Source: Bifidobacterium breve (GTDB lineage: Bacteria > Bacteroidota > Bacteroidia > Cytophagales > UBA9547). From it: 5,094 bases of DNA. Made by a program: the position numbers and the translations under genes. Every line of letters begins with the position of its first letter. Positions within the stretch are counted from its first letter, which is position 1. Shown one piece after another: positions 1 through 5,094 of this stretch. The notes beneath the pieces were generated by a model that saw only the letters and a program-made list of their open reading frames with translations, did not search any database and had not been told where the DNA came from. The DNA is taken from the NCBI GenBank assembly GCA_943325655.2, contig CALPQG020000228.1:1-5094 (forward strand), in the 5' to 3' direction.

Positions 1-286
1 CGTCGGGAGTATAGGCAATATGTAGCCCCAAGTTTTTGAGCCCTTGAAAATTATAACTCATGGTTTGAGGATTGGTGCCAGTACCTGCCAACAGGTTATT
101 TTTAAAAATTACACCAACTTCATCCAATGAATCTTCTGTGCTTTGAAGGTCTTTTTTTGCTAAACTATCGTTCCAATAGTTGATTCGTTTAAAATCACGC
201 ATCAATTCTTTTTCCTTATTCAGGATGGTTTGAGAAAACCCATAATTTAAAGTTAATAACAACAGTAGCGATAAGAAGTGGTTCAT
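1..286 (-). CDS. Secreted protein of unknown function, N-terminal part (runs off left edge)
   Basis: Reading leftwards from the ATG at 286-284, the frame is open for 95 codons to the window edge, so the C-terminus is missing. The protein starts MNHFLSLLLLLTLNYGFSQ, a clear signal peptide: a short polar start, a leucine-rich core at about residues 4-12, and a likely cleavage near residues 18-19 (GFS/Q). The mature part begins with a charged, probably helical stretch (NKEKELMRDFKRINYWNDSLAKKD, split over about residues 23-46), followed by a more mixed segment containing NNLLAGTGTNP. There is no lipoprotein cysteine, so export to the periplasm or outside is inferred. I do not recognise the family. 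The start fits because the signal peptide begins exactly there and a promoter-like sequence lies about 30 bases upstream. It is divergent from the hsdR remnant. Confidence 0.8.
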   Translation of the reverse strand, partial: MNHFLSLLLLLTLNYGFSQTILNKEKELMRDFKRINYWNDSLAKKDLQSTEDSLDEVGVIFKNNLLAGTGTNPQTMSYNFQGLKNLGLHIAYTPD

Positions 287-316
287 ATTTACATTGTATT
301 GATTATTGCTAATGAA

Positions 317-349
317 CGAAGATATAAATTCGTTTTTAGTTTACGTCAA
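317..349 (-). promoter_or_regulatory. Candidate promoter for the leftward secreted-protein gene
   Basis: On the minus strand TTGACG (349-344) is followed after 17 bases by TATATC (326-321), a sigma70-like pair. Overlapping the second box, TATCTTCG (324-317) matches the Bacteroidetes -7 consensus TAnnTTTG at all but one defined base. The spacing from TTG to that box is 22 bases, slightly longer than usual. A start of transcription near 310-314 would give a leader of about 25-30 bases before the ATG at 286. This is inferred from motif matches only. Confidence 0.45.
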
Positions 350-411
350 TAAATTTAAAACTTTATGATTAATGCTGATTCATGTGATCATTTGAGAGAT
401 TATCTGAATGA

Positions 412-1189
412 GATATTTGTATAAAATTTATTACACCTGCTTTAGAAAATACTGGTTGGGATAAACTAATTGCAAATTTTAGAAGAAGTATCATTTACTG
501 ATGATAGAATTTATGTTCGTGGTAAATTAACGGCTAGAGGAACGAGGAAGAGAGTAGATTATATTCTGTTTTTTAAGCCTAATATTCCAATTGCCATCAT
601 TGAAGCTAAAGACAATAATCATTTTGTTAGCGCTGGAATTCAACAAGGGCTCGACTATGCCAAAATTTTAGATATACCTTGCGTTTTCAGTAGTCAAGGA
701 GATGGTTTTTTGTTTCACGATATTACGCAAACGGACGAGAATATTGAAACCGAAATTAGTTAAGACGATTTCCCAAGTCCTGCTCAACTTTGGGAAAGTG
801 ATAAGAAATACAAAGGAATTACTACTCCTGATCAATAAAAAAATGTTTTTCAAGAATATTTTTTTGATGGAACAAATAGAAAGCCTAGGTAATATCAATA
901 AATCGCAGTCAATAGAACCGAGGAAGCCATAGCCAAAGGTCAAATCGGATTTTACTGGTAATGGCAACTGGTAGAGGTAAAATATCCCGAGCAAGTCCGT
1001 AAAGTTTTAGAGGCTTTACTTGAAAAATATGCTGACGAAGGCATTGAAAACATTGAAAGTATAAAAGTGCTACAGGTTAAGCCTTTAAGCGACTTTGGAT
1101 CAACTGTTGAAATTGTATTTGGCATTTTTGGAAGCAGAGATAAATACCTTCAAGCAATTGCATTATTAGAAGTTGAACTTTGTAAAAGT
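412..1189 (+). pseudogene. hsdR: Type I restriction enzyme R subunit, decayed and internally deleted
   Basis: A remnant of an EcoEI-like HsdR, the nuclease/translocase subunit of a type I restriction enzyme. An N-terminal piece (FITPALENTGWDKL, 427-468) shifts frame through one apparent extra base near 469. It continues from 470 with EEVSFTDDRIYVRGKLTARG and a nuclease domain that still shows Asp (VDYILFF), Glu-x-Lys (IIEAKDN) and the QxxxY motif (QQGLDYA). Four TAA stops follow in that frame: 761-763 (Leu in ISLDDFPSP), 836-838, and 890-892 and 899-901 (in RYYQQ). One base is missing in CAAATCGG near 944, after which motif I reads MATGRGKI instead of MATGTGKT. At about 981-985 the sequence jumps to the HsdR C-terminus (YPEQVRKVLEALLEKYADEG, then FGSTVEIVFGIFG). 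The rest of the translocase, probably more than 500 residues, is gone. No clear start codon remains; 412 is where the N-terminal frame opens. It cannot encode a working enzyme. Confidence 0.9.
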
Positions 1190-1467
1190 ATTGGTAAAAT
1201 CATTCAAAATAGTACCATTGAATATAAAAGTTTAAAGAAAAACTAGCTGCTCAATACAAATTAAAAAGTGATGGTTTGAGAGATTTAGCCGTTAATTGCG
1301 TTGCTTTTGCCAATGTTCAAGGTGGATTAATGGTGATTGGAATTGAAGACAAAGAAAGCTTGCCTCCTGAAGGACAGAAAATTGATATTGAGAAAACTAA
1401 TAAAACAGATAATACATATTGCTTGGTAAAAAAAGAATTGAAAAAAGAATTGAAAAAAAAACTATAA
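1190..1467 (+). pseudogene. AlbA_2/Schlafen-type ATP-binding protein, N-terminal remnant
   Basis: The frame of the HsdR tail continues without a stop into GKIIQNSTIEYKSLKK, the usual opening of AlbA_2 (divergent AAA_4, Schlafen-like) proteins, where a Glu-Tyr/Phe-Lys motif follows the first strand. A frameshift in the A-run at 1238-1242 (one base apparently lost) ends that frame at TAG 1244-1246. The next frame carries on with KLAAQYKLKSDGLRDL, then VNCVAFANVQGG and LMVIGIEDKESLPPEGQK, the conserved core of the family. After KIDIEKTNKT the similarity stops and a lysine-rich tail leads to the TAA at 1465-1467, so the C-terminal half is missing. A TTG-initiated frame from 1276 is part of this gene, not a separate one. 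Such proteins are often encoded inside type I restriction operons of Bacteroidetes, which fits the neighbours. The left limit, at ATT 1190 (perhaps a former ATG), is a guess. Confidence 0.75.
1435..1458 (+). repeat. Two tandem 12-base units in the lysine-rich tail
   Basis: GAATTGAAAAAA occurs twice head to tail (1435-1446 and 1447-1458) and encodes the repeated Glu-Leu-Lys-Lys at the end of the AlbA_2 remnant. It lies beyond the last residues that resemble the family, so it probably arose by slippage at or after truncation. Confidence 0.7.
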
Positions 1468-1646
1468 CAGTTTATCTTTAAATCTTTTTTATAAGGTTTG
1501 AATTAAATACAAAATGAAAAAGAAACCAATTGGTAAAAAATAAATGAAAATTAAAAGCTCTTTAAATGATAATAATGATATGATTATCAGTGATTTGTTT
1601 AATTTTTATGTAAAATTAAAAACTATTAAAATCGAAATAAAACTTT

Positions 1647-1676
1647 AGTACGGAAGTATTGTAATCTGTACTTTTT
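1647..1676 (+). terminator. Hairpin with T-run between the AlbA_2 and hsdS remnants
   Basis: AGTACGGA (1647-1654) pairs with TCTGTACT (1665-1672), with one G-T wobble, around a 10-base loop. It is followed by T residues to 1676. This looks like an intrinsic terminator or the end of a small mobile or repeat unit. The surrounding 1468-1692 shows no gene that I can support; it is very A/T-rich, with only short frames such as the 34-codon ATG frame at 1544. Confidence 0.5.
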
Positions 1677-1692
1677 AGTGGTCAATTAATAA

Positions 1693-1890
1693 ATTCCTTT
1701 TCCCCCACTATCAGTACAAAAACGCATTTTAGTCGTAATAGAGAGGCAATTACAAATAACAAAACAATATAAGGAACCTATCTTCGTCAACCAGCAAGTC
1801 ACCTAGTAATTACTGAAGGCTTTGTTACATCAGGCATTCTTGTCAGTTCCTAAGGCGGGTGAGGGAGAGGAAAAGAAAGTTGAAACTTAA
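1693..1890 (+). pseudogene. hsdS: Type I restriction specificity subunit, C-terminal remnant
   Basis: One plus-strand frame reads IPFPPLSVQKRILVVIERQL from 1693. This matches the conserved stretch after the second target-recognition domain of HsdS proteins (typically PLPPLxEQKRIVxxIE), which begins the distal conserved helix. The frame goes on through QITKQYKEPIFVNQQVT, meets two stops (TAG 1804-1806, TAA 1807-1809), and continues as LLKALLHQAFLSVPKAGEG to TAA 1888-1890. LKALLHQAF matches the usual HsdS ending (LKKSLLQKAF-type). Both target-recognition domains are absent. HsdS determines the DNA sequence recognised by type I enzymes, so this fragment cannot function. It sits downstream of the hsdR and AlbA_2 remnants on the same strand, as expected for one operon. 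No start codon remains; 1693 is the first codon after stops at 1687-1692. Confidence 0.7.
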
Positions 1891-1903
1891 AATATAGAGT
1901 ACT

Positions 1904-2533
1904 ATGACAATTGATCCCGAATTTAAAAAAGCATTGCAAAATTTGCCTGTTGCCGAAAAAGATAAACTCATTCTTCGTTTGCTCAAGCATAATTTGAATT
2001 TAGCAAACAGGCTTCGCTTCGAATTGGTCGATACCGAAACGATGGAGGAAAAACGGGAGTCACTCCAAAATGAGCTTGCAAAAAGTACTCGAATTGCCAC
2101 GGAACATTATTATTCGCCAGGGTATTTATTGATGGATCTTCGTGGCATGAGTGGCATGATCAACGAGCATGTCGCCATCACTAAAGATAAATATGGGGAA
2201 ATAAGCTTGACTTGCTTCATGCTAAAAAACATACTCCAATTAAATAACGACCGTATCGCTGCCGAAAATTTTGGCAAAGCTTATACTTTTTGCATTTATA
2301 TTATCGCCAAAATGTTTAAAATGCTCTTACTTATCCAAAAGCAACACGAAGACCTGCACTTTGAATACAGAGAGGATATTGAGGCCATTGGGCATTTATT
2401 TGGCAATAATCACCATTTAATGAAAGTGGCTATCAATAATGGATTGGATGTCAATTGGCTTGTCCGTTTCGAAATCCCATACAACATAGCCGCTATTCAC
2501 AAAGATTTGCGGAGCAGGGGATTCTTGAAATAG
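1904..2533 (+). CDS. Conserved protein of unknown function (209 aa)
   Basis: An intact frame from ATG 1904 to TAG 2531-2533. It encodes a soluble-looking, charged, probably mostly helical protein. Residues 1-40 (MTIDPEFKKALQNLP, then EKDKLILRLLKHNLNLANRL) look like an amphipathic helical bundle. Residues 41-66 are Glu/Lys-rich and may form a coiled coil. Residues 68-80 contain HYYSPGYLLMDLRG. Residues 127-145 form a hydrophobic helix broken by lysines, so a membrane segment is unlikely. Residues 174-207 end with NGLDVNWLVRFEIP and IHKDLRSRGFLK. It resembles, from memory only, an uncharacterised protein of Flavobacteria; I know of no function. No signal peptide is present. The start is preceded only by a weak purine stretch, as is common in Bacteroidetes. 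Its ATG lies 13 bases after the hsdS remnant, so its present promoter is unclear, and an IS remnant begins directly after its stop. Confidence 0.88.
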   Translation: MTIDPEFKKALQNLPVAEKDKLILRLLKHNLNLANRLRFELVDTETMEEKRESLQNELAKSTRIATEHYYSPGYLLMDLRGMSGMINEHVAITKDKYGEISLTCFMLKNILQLNNDRIAAENFGKAYTFCIYIIAKMFKMLLLIQKQHEDLHFEYREDIEAIGHLFGNNHHLMKVAINNGLDVNWLVRFEIPYNIAAIHKDLRSRGFLK

Positions 2534-2757
2534 AGAAATTTGCAATTTCCACAATATTCGTAGGCTGTTTCAATGTATTCTTTAAAAACTTGTTTGTATC
2601 CTTTGACTGTAGCTACCAGCTCCAAACGAGCAACTTTTCCTTTTAATTTATCAATAGTCAATATTCCCGCTTGATTATCCGAAATGTTGGCTGCTGTAAC
2701 TTTTACATGTATGGAAAGACATCATTTATAGATAATTGGATACTTTTGCTCGTTCAT
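2534..2757 (-). pseudogene. IS5-type transposase remnant with internal deletion
   Basis: On the minus strand ATG 2757 opens MNEQKYPIIYK, like the first residues of IS5-family transposases of Bacteroidetes. A TGA follows at 2724-2722, and the same frame resumes with LSIHVKVTAANISDNQAG, then ILTIDKLKGKVARLELVATV and GYKQVFKEYIETAYEY. The VTAANISDNQAG stretch and the following KGKV-RL--V--GYK are typical of the DDE transposase between the first and second catalytic Asp. The second Asp (usually ADxGYK) is replaced: the text reads ATVKGYK. A shift near 2553 brings VEIANF into frame, and similarity ends at the stop of the upstream gene. About 100 or more residues are missing between residue 11 and LSIHV. 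I could not find terminal inverted repeats or a target duplication. It is dead, and it marks a past insertion just 3' of the 1904-2533 gene. Confidence 0.75.
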
Positions 2758-2789
2758 TGAACGTGTTCTACCTCCAAATCTTAGGATAT

Positions 2790-2820
2790 AAAAAGCCTCC
2801 CGATATTCAGGCTTCTTTTT
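2790..2820. terminator. Hairpin terminator upstream of the flippase gene
   Basis: AAGCCT (2793-2798) pairs with AGGCTT (2809-2814) around a 10-base loop. A-runs before it and the T-run at 2816-2820 extend the stem with one bulged C, so it could act in both directions. It separates the IS remnant and the 1904-2533 gene from the flippase, which therefore probably has its own promoter. Confidence 0.6.
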
Positions 2821-2897
2821 CGATGGATTTTATCGGATAATAATATTTTTTCATATAAATAATTGTTAAATCAAGACAAAAAACCGTTCAAATAAAG

Positions 2898-2905
2898 TAT
2901 TTTTG
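2898..2905 (+). promoter_or_regulatory. Candidate Bacteroidetes -7 box for the flippase gene
   Basis: TATTTTTG matches TAnnTTTG exactly and lies 25 bases before the ATG at 2930. I see no TTTG or TTG at the expected 19-21 base distance upstream (the nearest TTG, at 2863-2865, is too far), so this is half a promoter by motif. It is supported mainly by its place between a terminator and the gene. Confidence 0.35.
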
Positions 2906-2929
2906 ATGAATTATCAGTTTTAATTGTGT

Positions 2930-4381
2930 ATGGGAATCATTAGAAAACAAGGTCTGAACAACAGTATTGTTACCTATATAGGGATAGCAATTGGTTTTGT
3001 TAGTCTTATTTTTCTTCAGCCTTTATTTTTAACCACAGAAGAATTAGGTTTAACGCGCATTTTAATTTCAGTTTCTTATGTTATTTCTACCATTATTCCC
3101 TTGGGGATAGCAAATGGCATTATGAAATTTTTTCCTCAATTTAAAGATCCACAAAAACACAATCATGGATTTTTAGGAATCATGTTACTTTTTTTAATGG
3201 TTGGGATTTTATTTTCAGGATCGCTTTTATATAGTTTTAAATCGTATATCTATATTCAATATCAAAAAGAATCACCATTATTTATGGAATATTTTAATTG
3301 GATATTTCCTTTTTCAATATTTATGGCATTTATTTCCGTACTCAATATTTATTGTTATTCCTTATATAAAACATTTTTTGCTTCCTTATTAAATGATATT
3401 CTAGTGAGAATATTTTCCACCATTCTATTTTCAGTTTATTTTTTAAAATTGATTTCACTAAAATGTATGATTACACTTTTTATAGGAATTTATGGAATGC
3501 AAGTGATTGCTTTAATAGTTTATATTGTTAAAAATGATGCATTTAACCTTAATATTGATTTTGATTTTTTGAGAAAATCTAATTATAAAGAAATGATTCA
3601 TTTTATTATATTTTTTTCTATTGCACCAATTGCTTCATCGGGAATCAAATTTTTTGATAGCATTATCATAGGTAAATTTTTGCCCTTGTCTATGGTAGGG
3701 ATTTATGCTGTAATGACATTTATACCTTCATTTATCGAGGCGCCTTTGATTGCCATAGAGAAGATTGCCAACGCCAAAATATCTGATGCCATTACCAGAA
3801 ATGACCAACAGGATTTAAAAGATATTTATTACAAATCATGCCGGTTTTTAATGGCCATTGCAGGATTGTTGTTGATCTTGATTTATACCAATGCCGGGTA
3901 TTTACTTTCTTTTATGAAACCCGAGTATTTAAAGGGATTGAATGTAATTTATATCATAAGTCTAAGTGCCACCTTCAATTTATATACAGGAACGAATAAT
4001 GCGTTGCTATTTTATTCAAACAAATATGTCTTTGGAGTATTGCTCTTAGTAGGCGTTTTGATAGTAACATTGTGTTTAAATATTGCTTTAATACCTATCT
4101 GGGGTATAAATGGTGCCGCAATAGCCACCACCACTGCTGGATTGTTTTTAAACCTTGTTAAATTTGTTTTCATTAGAATGAAGTACAATTTGCAGCCTTA
4201 CGATATTAGAAACTTTAAAATTATTCTGATTACAATTGTATCGTTAGGTTTGTTGTTTGTACTTCCTGAGGTTATAAACATTTATGTAAGTGCAATATAT
4301 AAAACAGTTTTTTTAAGTGCTTTATATTTAGGAATGATATATGTTACGAAATCAGTTGTTATCTCTGAAATCTCTAAATAA
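2930..4381 (+). CDS. Wzx/RfbX-like polysaccharide flippase (MOP superfamily membrane protein)
   Basis: Predicted inner-membrane transporter of 483 residues that moves lipid-linked oligosaccharide across the membrane for polysaccharide, O-antigen or capsule synthesis; the substrate cannot be read from the sequence. About 14 hydrophobic segments are visible, roughly at residues 12-31, 42-63, 81-101, 122-141, 148-172, 179-200, 222-240, 250-272, 303-322, 335-352, 366-388, 394-414, 429-446 and 453-475. Family-like features are the amphipathic start MGIIRKQGLNNSIVTYIG, the loop FLTTEELGLTRIL (residues 33-45), and the late motif LIPIWGINGAAIATT (387-401). Length is normal for the family. A TTG six bases earlier (2924) is in frame, but ATG 2930 gives the usual MGI start and is preferred. 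The gene stands alone: no glycosyltransferase or sugar gene is in the window, and hairpins flank it on both sides. Confidence 0.88.
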   Translation: MGIIRKQGLNNSIVTYIGIAIGFVSLIFLQPLFLTTEELGLTRILISVSYVISTIIPLGIANGIMKFFPQFKDPQKHNHGFLGIMLLFLMVGILFSGSLLYSFKSYIYIQYQKESPLFMEYFNWIFPFSIFMAFISVLNIYCYSLYKTFFASLLNDILVRIFSTILFSVYFLKLISLKCMITLFIGIYGMQVIALIVYIVKNDAFNLNIDFDFLRKSNYKEMIHFIIFFSIAPIASSGIKFFDSIIIGKFLPLSMVGIYAVMTFIPSFIEAPLIAIEKIANAKISDAITRNDQQDLKDIYYKSCRFLMAIAGLLLILIYTNAGYLLSFMKPEYLKGLNVIYIISLSATFNLYTGTNNALLFYSNKYVFGVLLLVGVLIVTLCLNIALIPIWGINGAAIATTTAGLFLNLVKFVFIRMKYNLQPYDIRNFKIILITIVSLGLLFVLPEVINIYVSAIYKTVFLSALYLGMIYVTKSVVISEISK

Positions 4382-4432
4382 GGCGAATGACATTAGTGTA
4401 TAACTTTTTATGTATTTCAGTCTTTGCCAATG

Positions 4433-4499
4433 ACATGTTTAGGGTTTGCTGAAAACTTTTTAAAGCATTAATTTACAGCAGCAAACATGTGTTTTTTTT
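4433..4499 (+). terminator. Probable terminator of the flippase gene
   Basis: GTTTGCTG (4444-4451) pairs with CAGCAAAC (4479-4486). The outer ACAT (4433-4436) can pair with ATGT (4487-4490) across a bulge. Eight T residues follow at 4492-4499. The loop is long (27 bases), so the hairpin alone is not strong, but the T-run and the position about 50 bases after the stop codon support the call. ACATGTTT (4433-4440) and AAACATGT (4483-4490) form an alternative pairing. Confidence 0.5.
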
Positions 4500-4607
4500 A
4501 AGAGTTTTGATTTTCGATCGTTAATTTTTCATCAAGGGGAAAAGTGACAAAAGATAGAATGAAAGTAACAATTAATGGGTATGCGCGTTTTTTAGCAGCC
4601 CCTATTT

Positions 4608-4631
4608 AGTGATGAGTGTTGAGTGATGAGT
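4608..4631 (+). repeat. Direct repeat AGTGATGAGT, two copies
   Basis: AGTGATGAGT occurs at 4608-4617 and 4622-4631, separated by TGTTG minus one base. This gives the simple-sequence look GATGAGTGTTGAGTGATGAG, probably slippage-derived, with no evident function. Confidence 0.6.
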
Positions 4632-4658
4632 TTTTATTTGTCTAAAAACAAATAAAAA
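4631..4658. other. AT-only hairpin, 11-bp perfect stem
   Basis: TTTTTATTTGT (4631-4641) pairs perfectly with ACAAATAAAAA (4648-4658) around the loop CTAAAA. The stem is nearly all A/T, so it is less stable than its length suggests. It is not followed by a T-run on the plus strand. It may be a weak bidirectional terminator or an operator-like inverted repeat. Confidence 0.5.
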
Positions 4659-4719
4659 TTGCCTAAGTTAATATGTGGGCTCTTCTATAAATTTATATGA
4701 AAACATTGTGGCACACTAA

Positions 4720-4754
4720 AAGAAAAAGAAGCCTGTTTTGGGCTTCTTTTTCTT
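4720..4754. terminator. Strong bidirectional intrinsic terminator
   Basis: AAGAAAAAGAAGCC (4720-4733) is perfectly complementary to GGCTTCTTTTTCTT (4741-4754), with a 7-base loop TGTTTTG. The GC part sits at the loop and the A/T arms give a T-tract on either strand. It lies about 340 bases after the flippase stop, so it may end that transcript, a separate small transcript, or a leftward transcript from beyond the right edge. Confidence 0.75.
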
Positions 4755-4857
4755 AATTGTAGCGGTGGTGTTTAGGTGTCATCAATTAACGAAGGGCAAA
4801 TGCTGTGTTTTTATAGGCTTCTTAAAGAAAATTAGAACTGTTTAGCATAAAAAATAG

Positions 4858-4874
4858 CCCCTATTTTGTAGGGG
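4858..4874. other. Short GC hairpin CCCCTA/TAGGGG
   Basis: CCCCTA (4858-4863) pairs with TAGGGG (4869-4874) around a 5-base loop, in otherwise A/T-rich DNA. No T-run follows, though A residues precede it (T-tract if read on the minus strand), so it might terminate leftward transcription. Confidence 0.45.
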
Positions 4875-4939
4875 TAATTAATACCAAACACATATATTAA
4901 ATAGTCTAATACATTTTGACAAATATTTCATTAAAAAAA

Positions 4940-5063
4940 CACAAAAAGCTTTAGTACATCCGCTTTGCGTTAGCGGGAGTCCCGAGAATATCGGGATTGT
5001 TTGAGCTTCCCAAAAAAATCGGGACGAGTGCCGAACACGCGATCCGCCGCGGCGGAAACGCCC
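4940..5063. repeat. GC-rich block of inverted repeats, likely dispersed intergenic repeat
   Basis: This stretch contrasts sharply with its surroundings. It holds CCGCT (4960-4964) with AGCGG (4972-4976), TCCCGA (4980-4985) with TCGGGA (4991-4996), a second TCGGGAC (5019-5025) that can also pair with GTCCCGA (4979-4985), and a perfect 14-base palindrome TCCGCCGCGGCGGA (5043-5056). Read on the minus strand it begins GGGCGTTTCCGCC and ends near AAAGCTTTTTGTG. Blocks with this opening and CCGCTAACGCAAAGCGG-type stems recur, from memory, between genes of Flavobacteria. No coding frame is evident. Exact borders are uncertain, and the block is not clearly bounded by direct repeats. Confidence 0.55.
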
Positions 5064-5094
5064 TAATATTTATTTCATAACACATTGTAAATAA

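Larger units (their letters stand above)
4500..4937. other. Gene-less stretch with hairpins, no supported coding region
   Basis: All frames are broken by stops. The longest ATG frames are trivial, for example 16 codons from 4560 ending in FLAAPI. The stretch holds the hairpins and direct repeat listed separately, plus an inverted pair TTAATTG (4753-4759) and CAATTAA (4783-4789). The 10-base word GCCCCTATTT occurs at 4598-4607 and again at 4857-4866. I cannot tell whether it encodes a small RNA or is degenerate spacer. Confidence 0.55.

Noticed and set aside
470..763. A small stand-alone nuclease gene starting at TTG 470
   Set aside because: HsdR similarity continues on both sides, through a frameshift upstream and a stop downstream, so the frame is a fragment of a broken gene.
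702..932. Plus-strand 76-codon open frame
   Set aside because: It is a shifted reading of the same hsdR DNA; the HsdR-like residues are in the other frame.
668..994. Minus-strand 108-codon open frame
   Set aside because: It lies opposite the hsdR remnant, whose plus-strand translation is clearly homologous to HsdR; the minus reading resembles no protein.
1690..1803. Minus-strand hydrophobic 32-codon stretch in the region 1684-1785
   Set aside because: It has no ATG start or family resemblance, and the plus-strand HsdS reading explains the same bases better.
1843..2100. Minus-strand 85-codon open frame
   Set aside because: It is antisense to the start of the 1904-2533 gene and the hsdS tail; serine/phenylalanine-rich with no recognisable features.
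2455..2646. Plus-strand 63-codon open frame
   Set aside because: It overlaps the end of the 1904-2533 gene in another frame and then runs antisense to the transposase remnant.
3201..3392. Plus-strand 63-codon open frame inside the flippase
   Set aside because: Its hydrophobic look is a by-product of the T-rich membrane-protein codons in the real frame.
4940..5063. CRISPR array or tRNA
   Set aside because: There are no regularly spaced identical repeats, and the stems do not form a cloverleaf with the conserved tRNA bases.

Overview
The window is AT-rich DNA with TAA-dominated stops, a divergent promoter of mixed sigma70/Bacteroidetes appearance, and proteins that read like those of the Flavobacteriaceae. 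A Flavobacterium-like member of the Bacteroidota is the best guess; this rests on protein style and composition, not on a marker gene.

Layout. Positions 1-286 (minus strand) are the 5' end of a secreted protein of unknown function that runs off the left edge. Positions 412-1890 (plus strand) are a collapsed type I restriction-modification locus. It holds the N-terminal nuclease part of HsdR, interrupted by frameshifts and stops, fused near helicase motif I (Walker A) to the last ~65 residues of HsdR. This runs without a stop into the N-terminus of an AlbA_2/Schlafen-type ATP-binding protein. After a ~225-base non-coding stretch with a hairpin comes the C-terminal helix region of HsdS. No hsdM is left. 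Directly behind the scar, 1904-2533 is an intact conserved protein of unknown function. It is abutted on its 3' side by a minus-strand remnant of an IS5-type transposase (2534-2757), which joins the protein's first residues to its central part.

Positions 2930-4381 encode an intact Wzx/RfbX-like polysaccharide flippase of about 14 membrane segments, isolated by hairpins on both sides. Positions 4382-5094 hold no gene that I can support. They contain a probable terminator for the flippase, a strong bidirectional terminator, smaller hairpins, a short direct repeat, and at the right edge a GC-rich block of inverted repeats (about 4940-5063) that looks like a dispersed intergenic repeat.

The only intact full-length genes are the 1904-2533 protein and the flippase, and nothing shows that they work together. 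I do not see a working undescribed system. The most informative content is the fossil defence locus, whose gene order (hsdR, AlbA_2 protein, hsdS) can still be read across several deletions.
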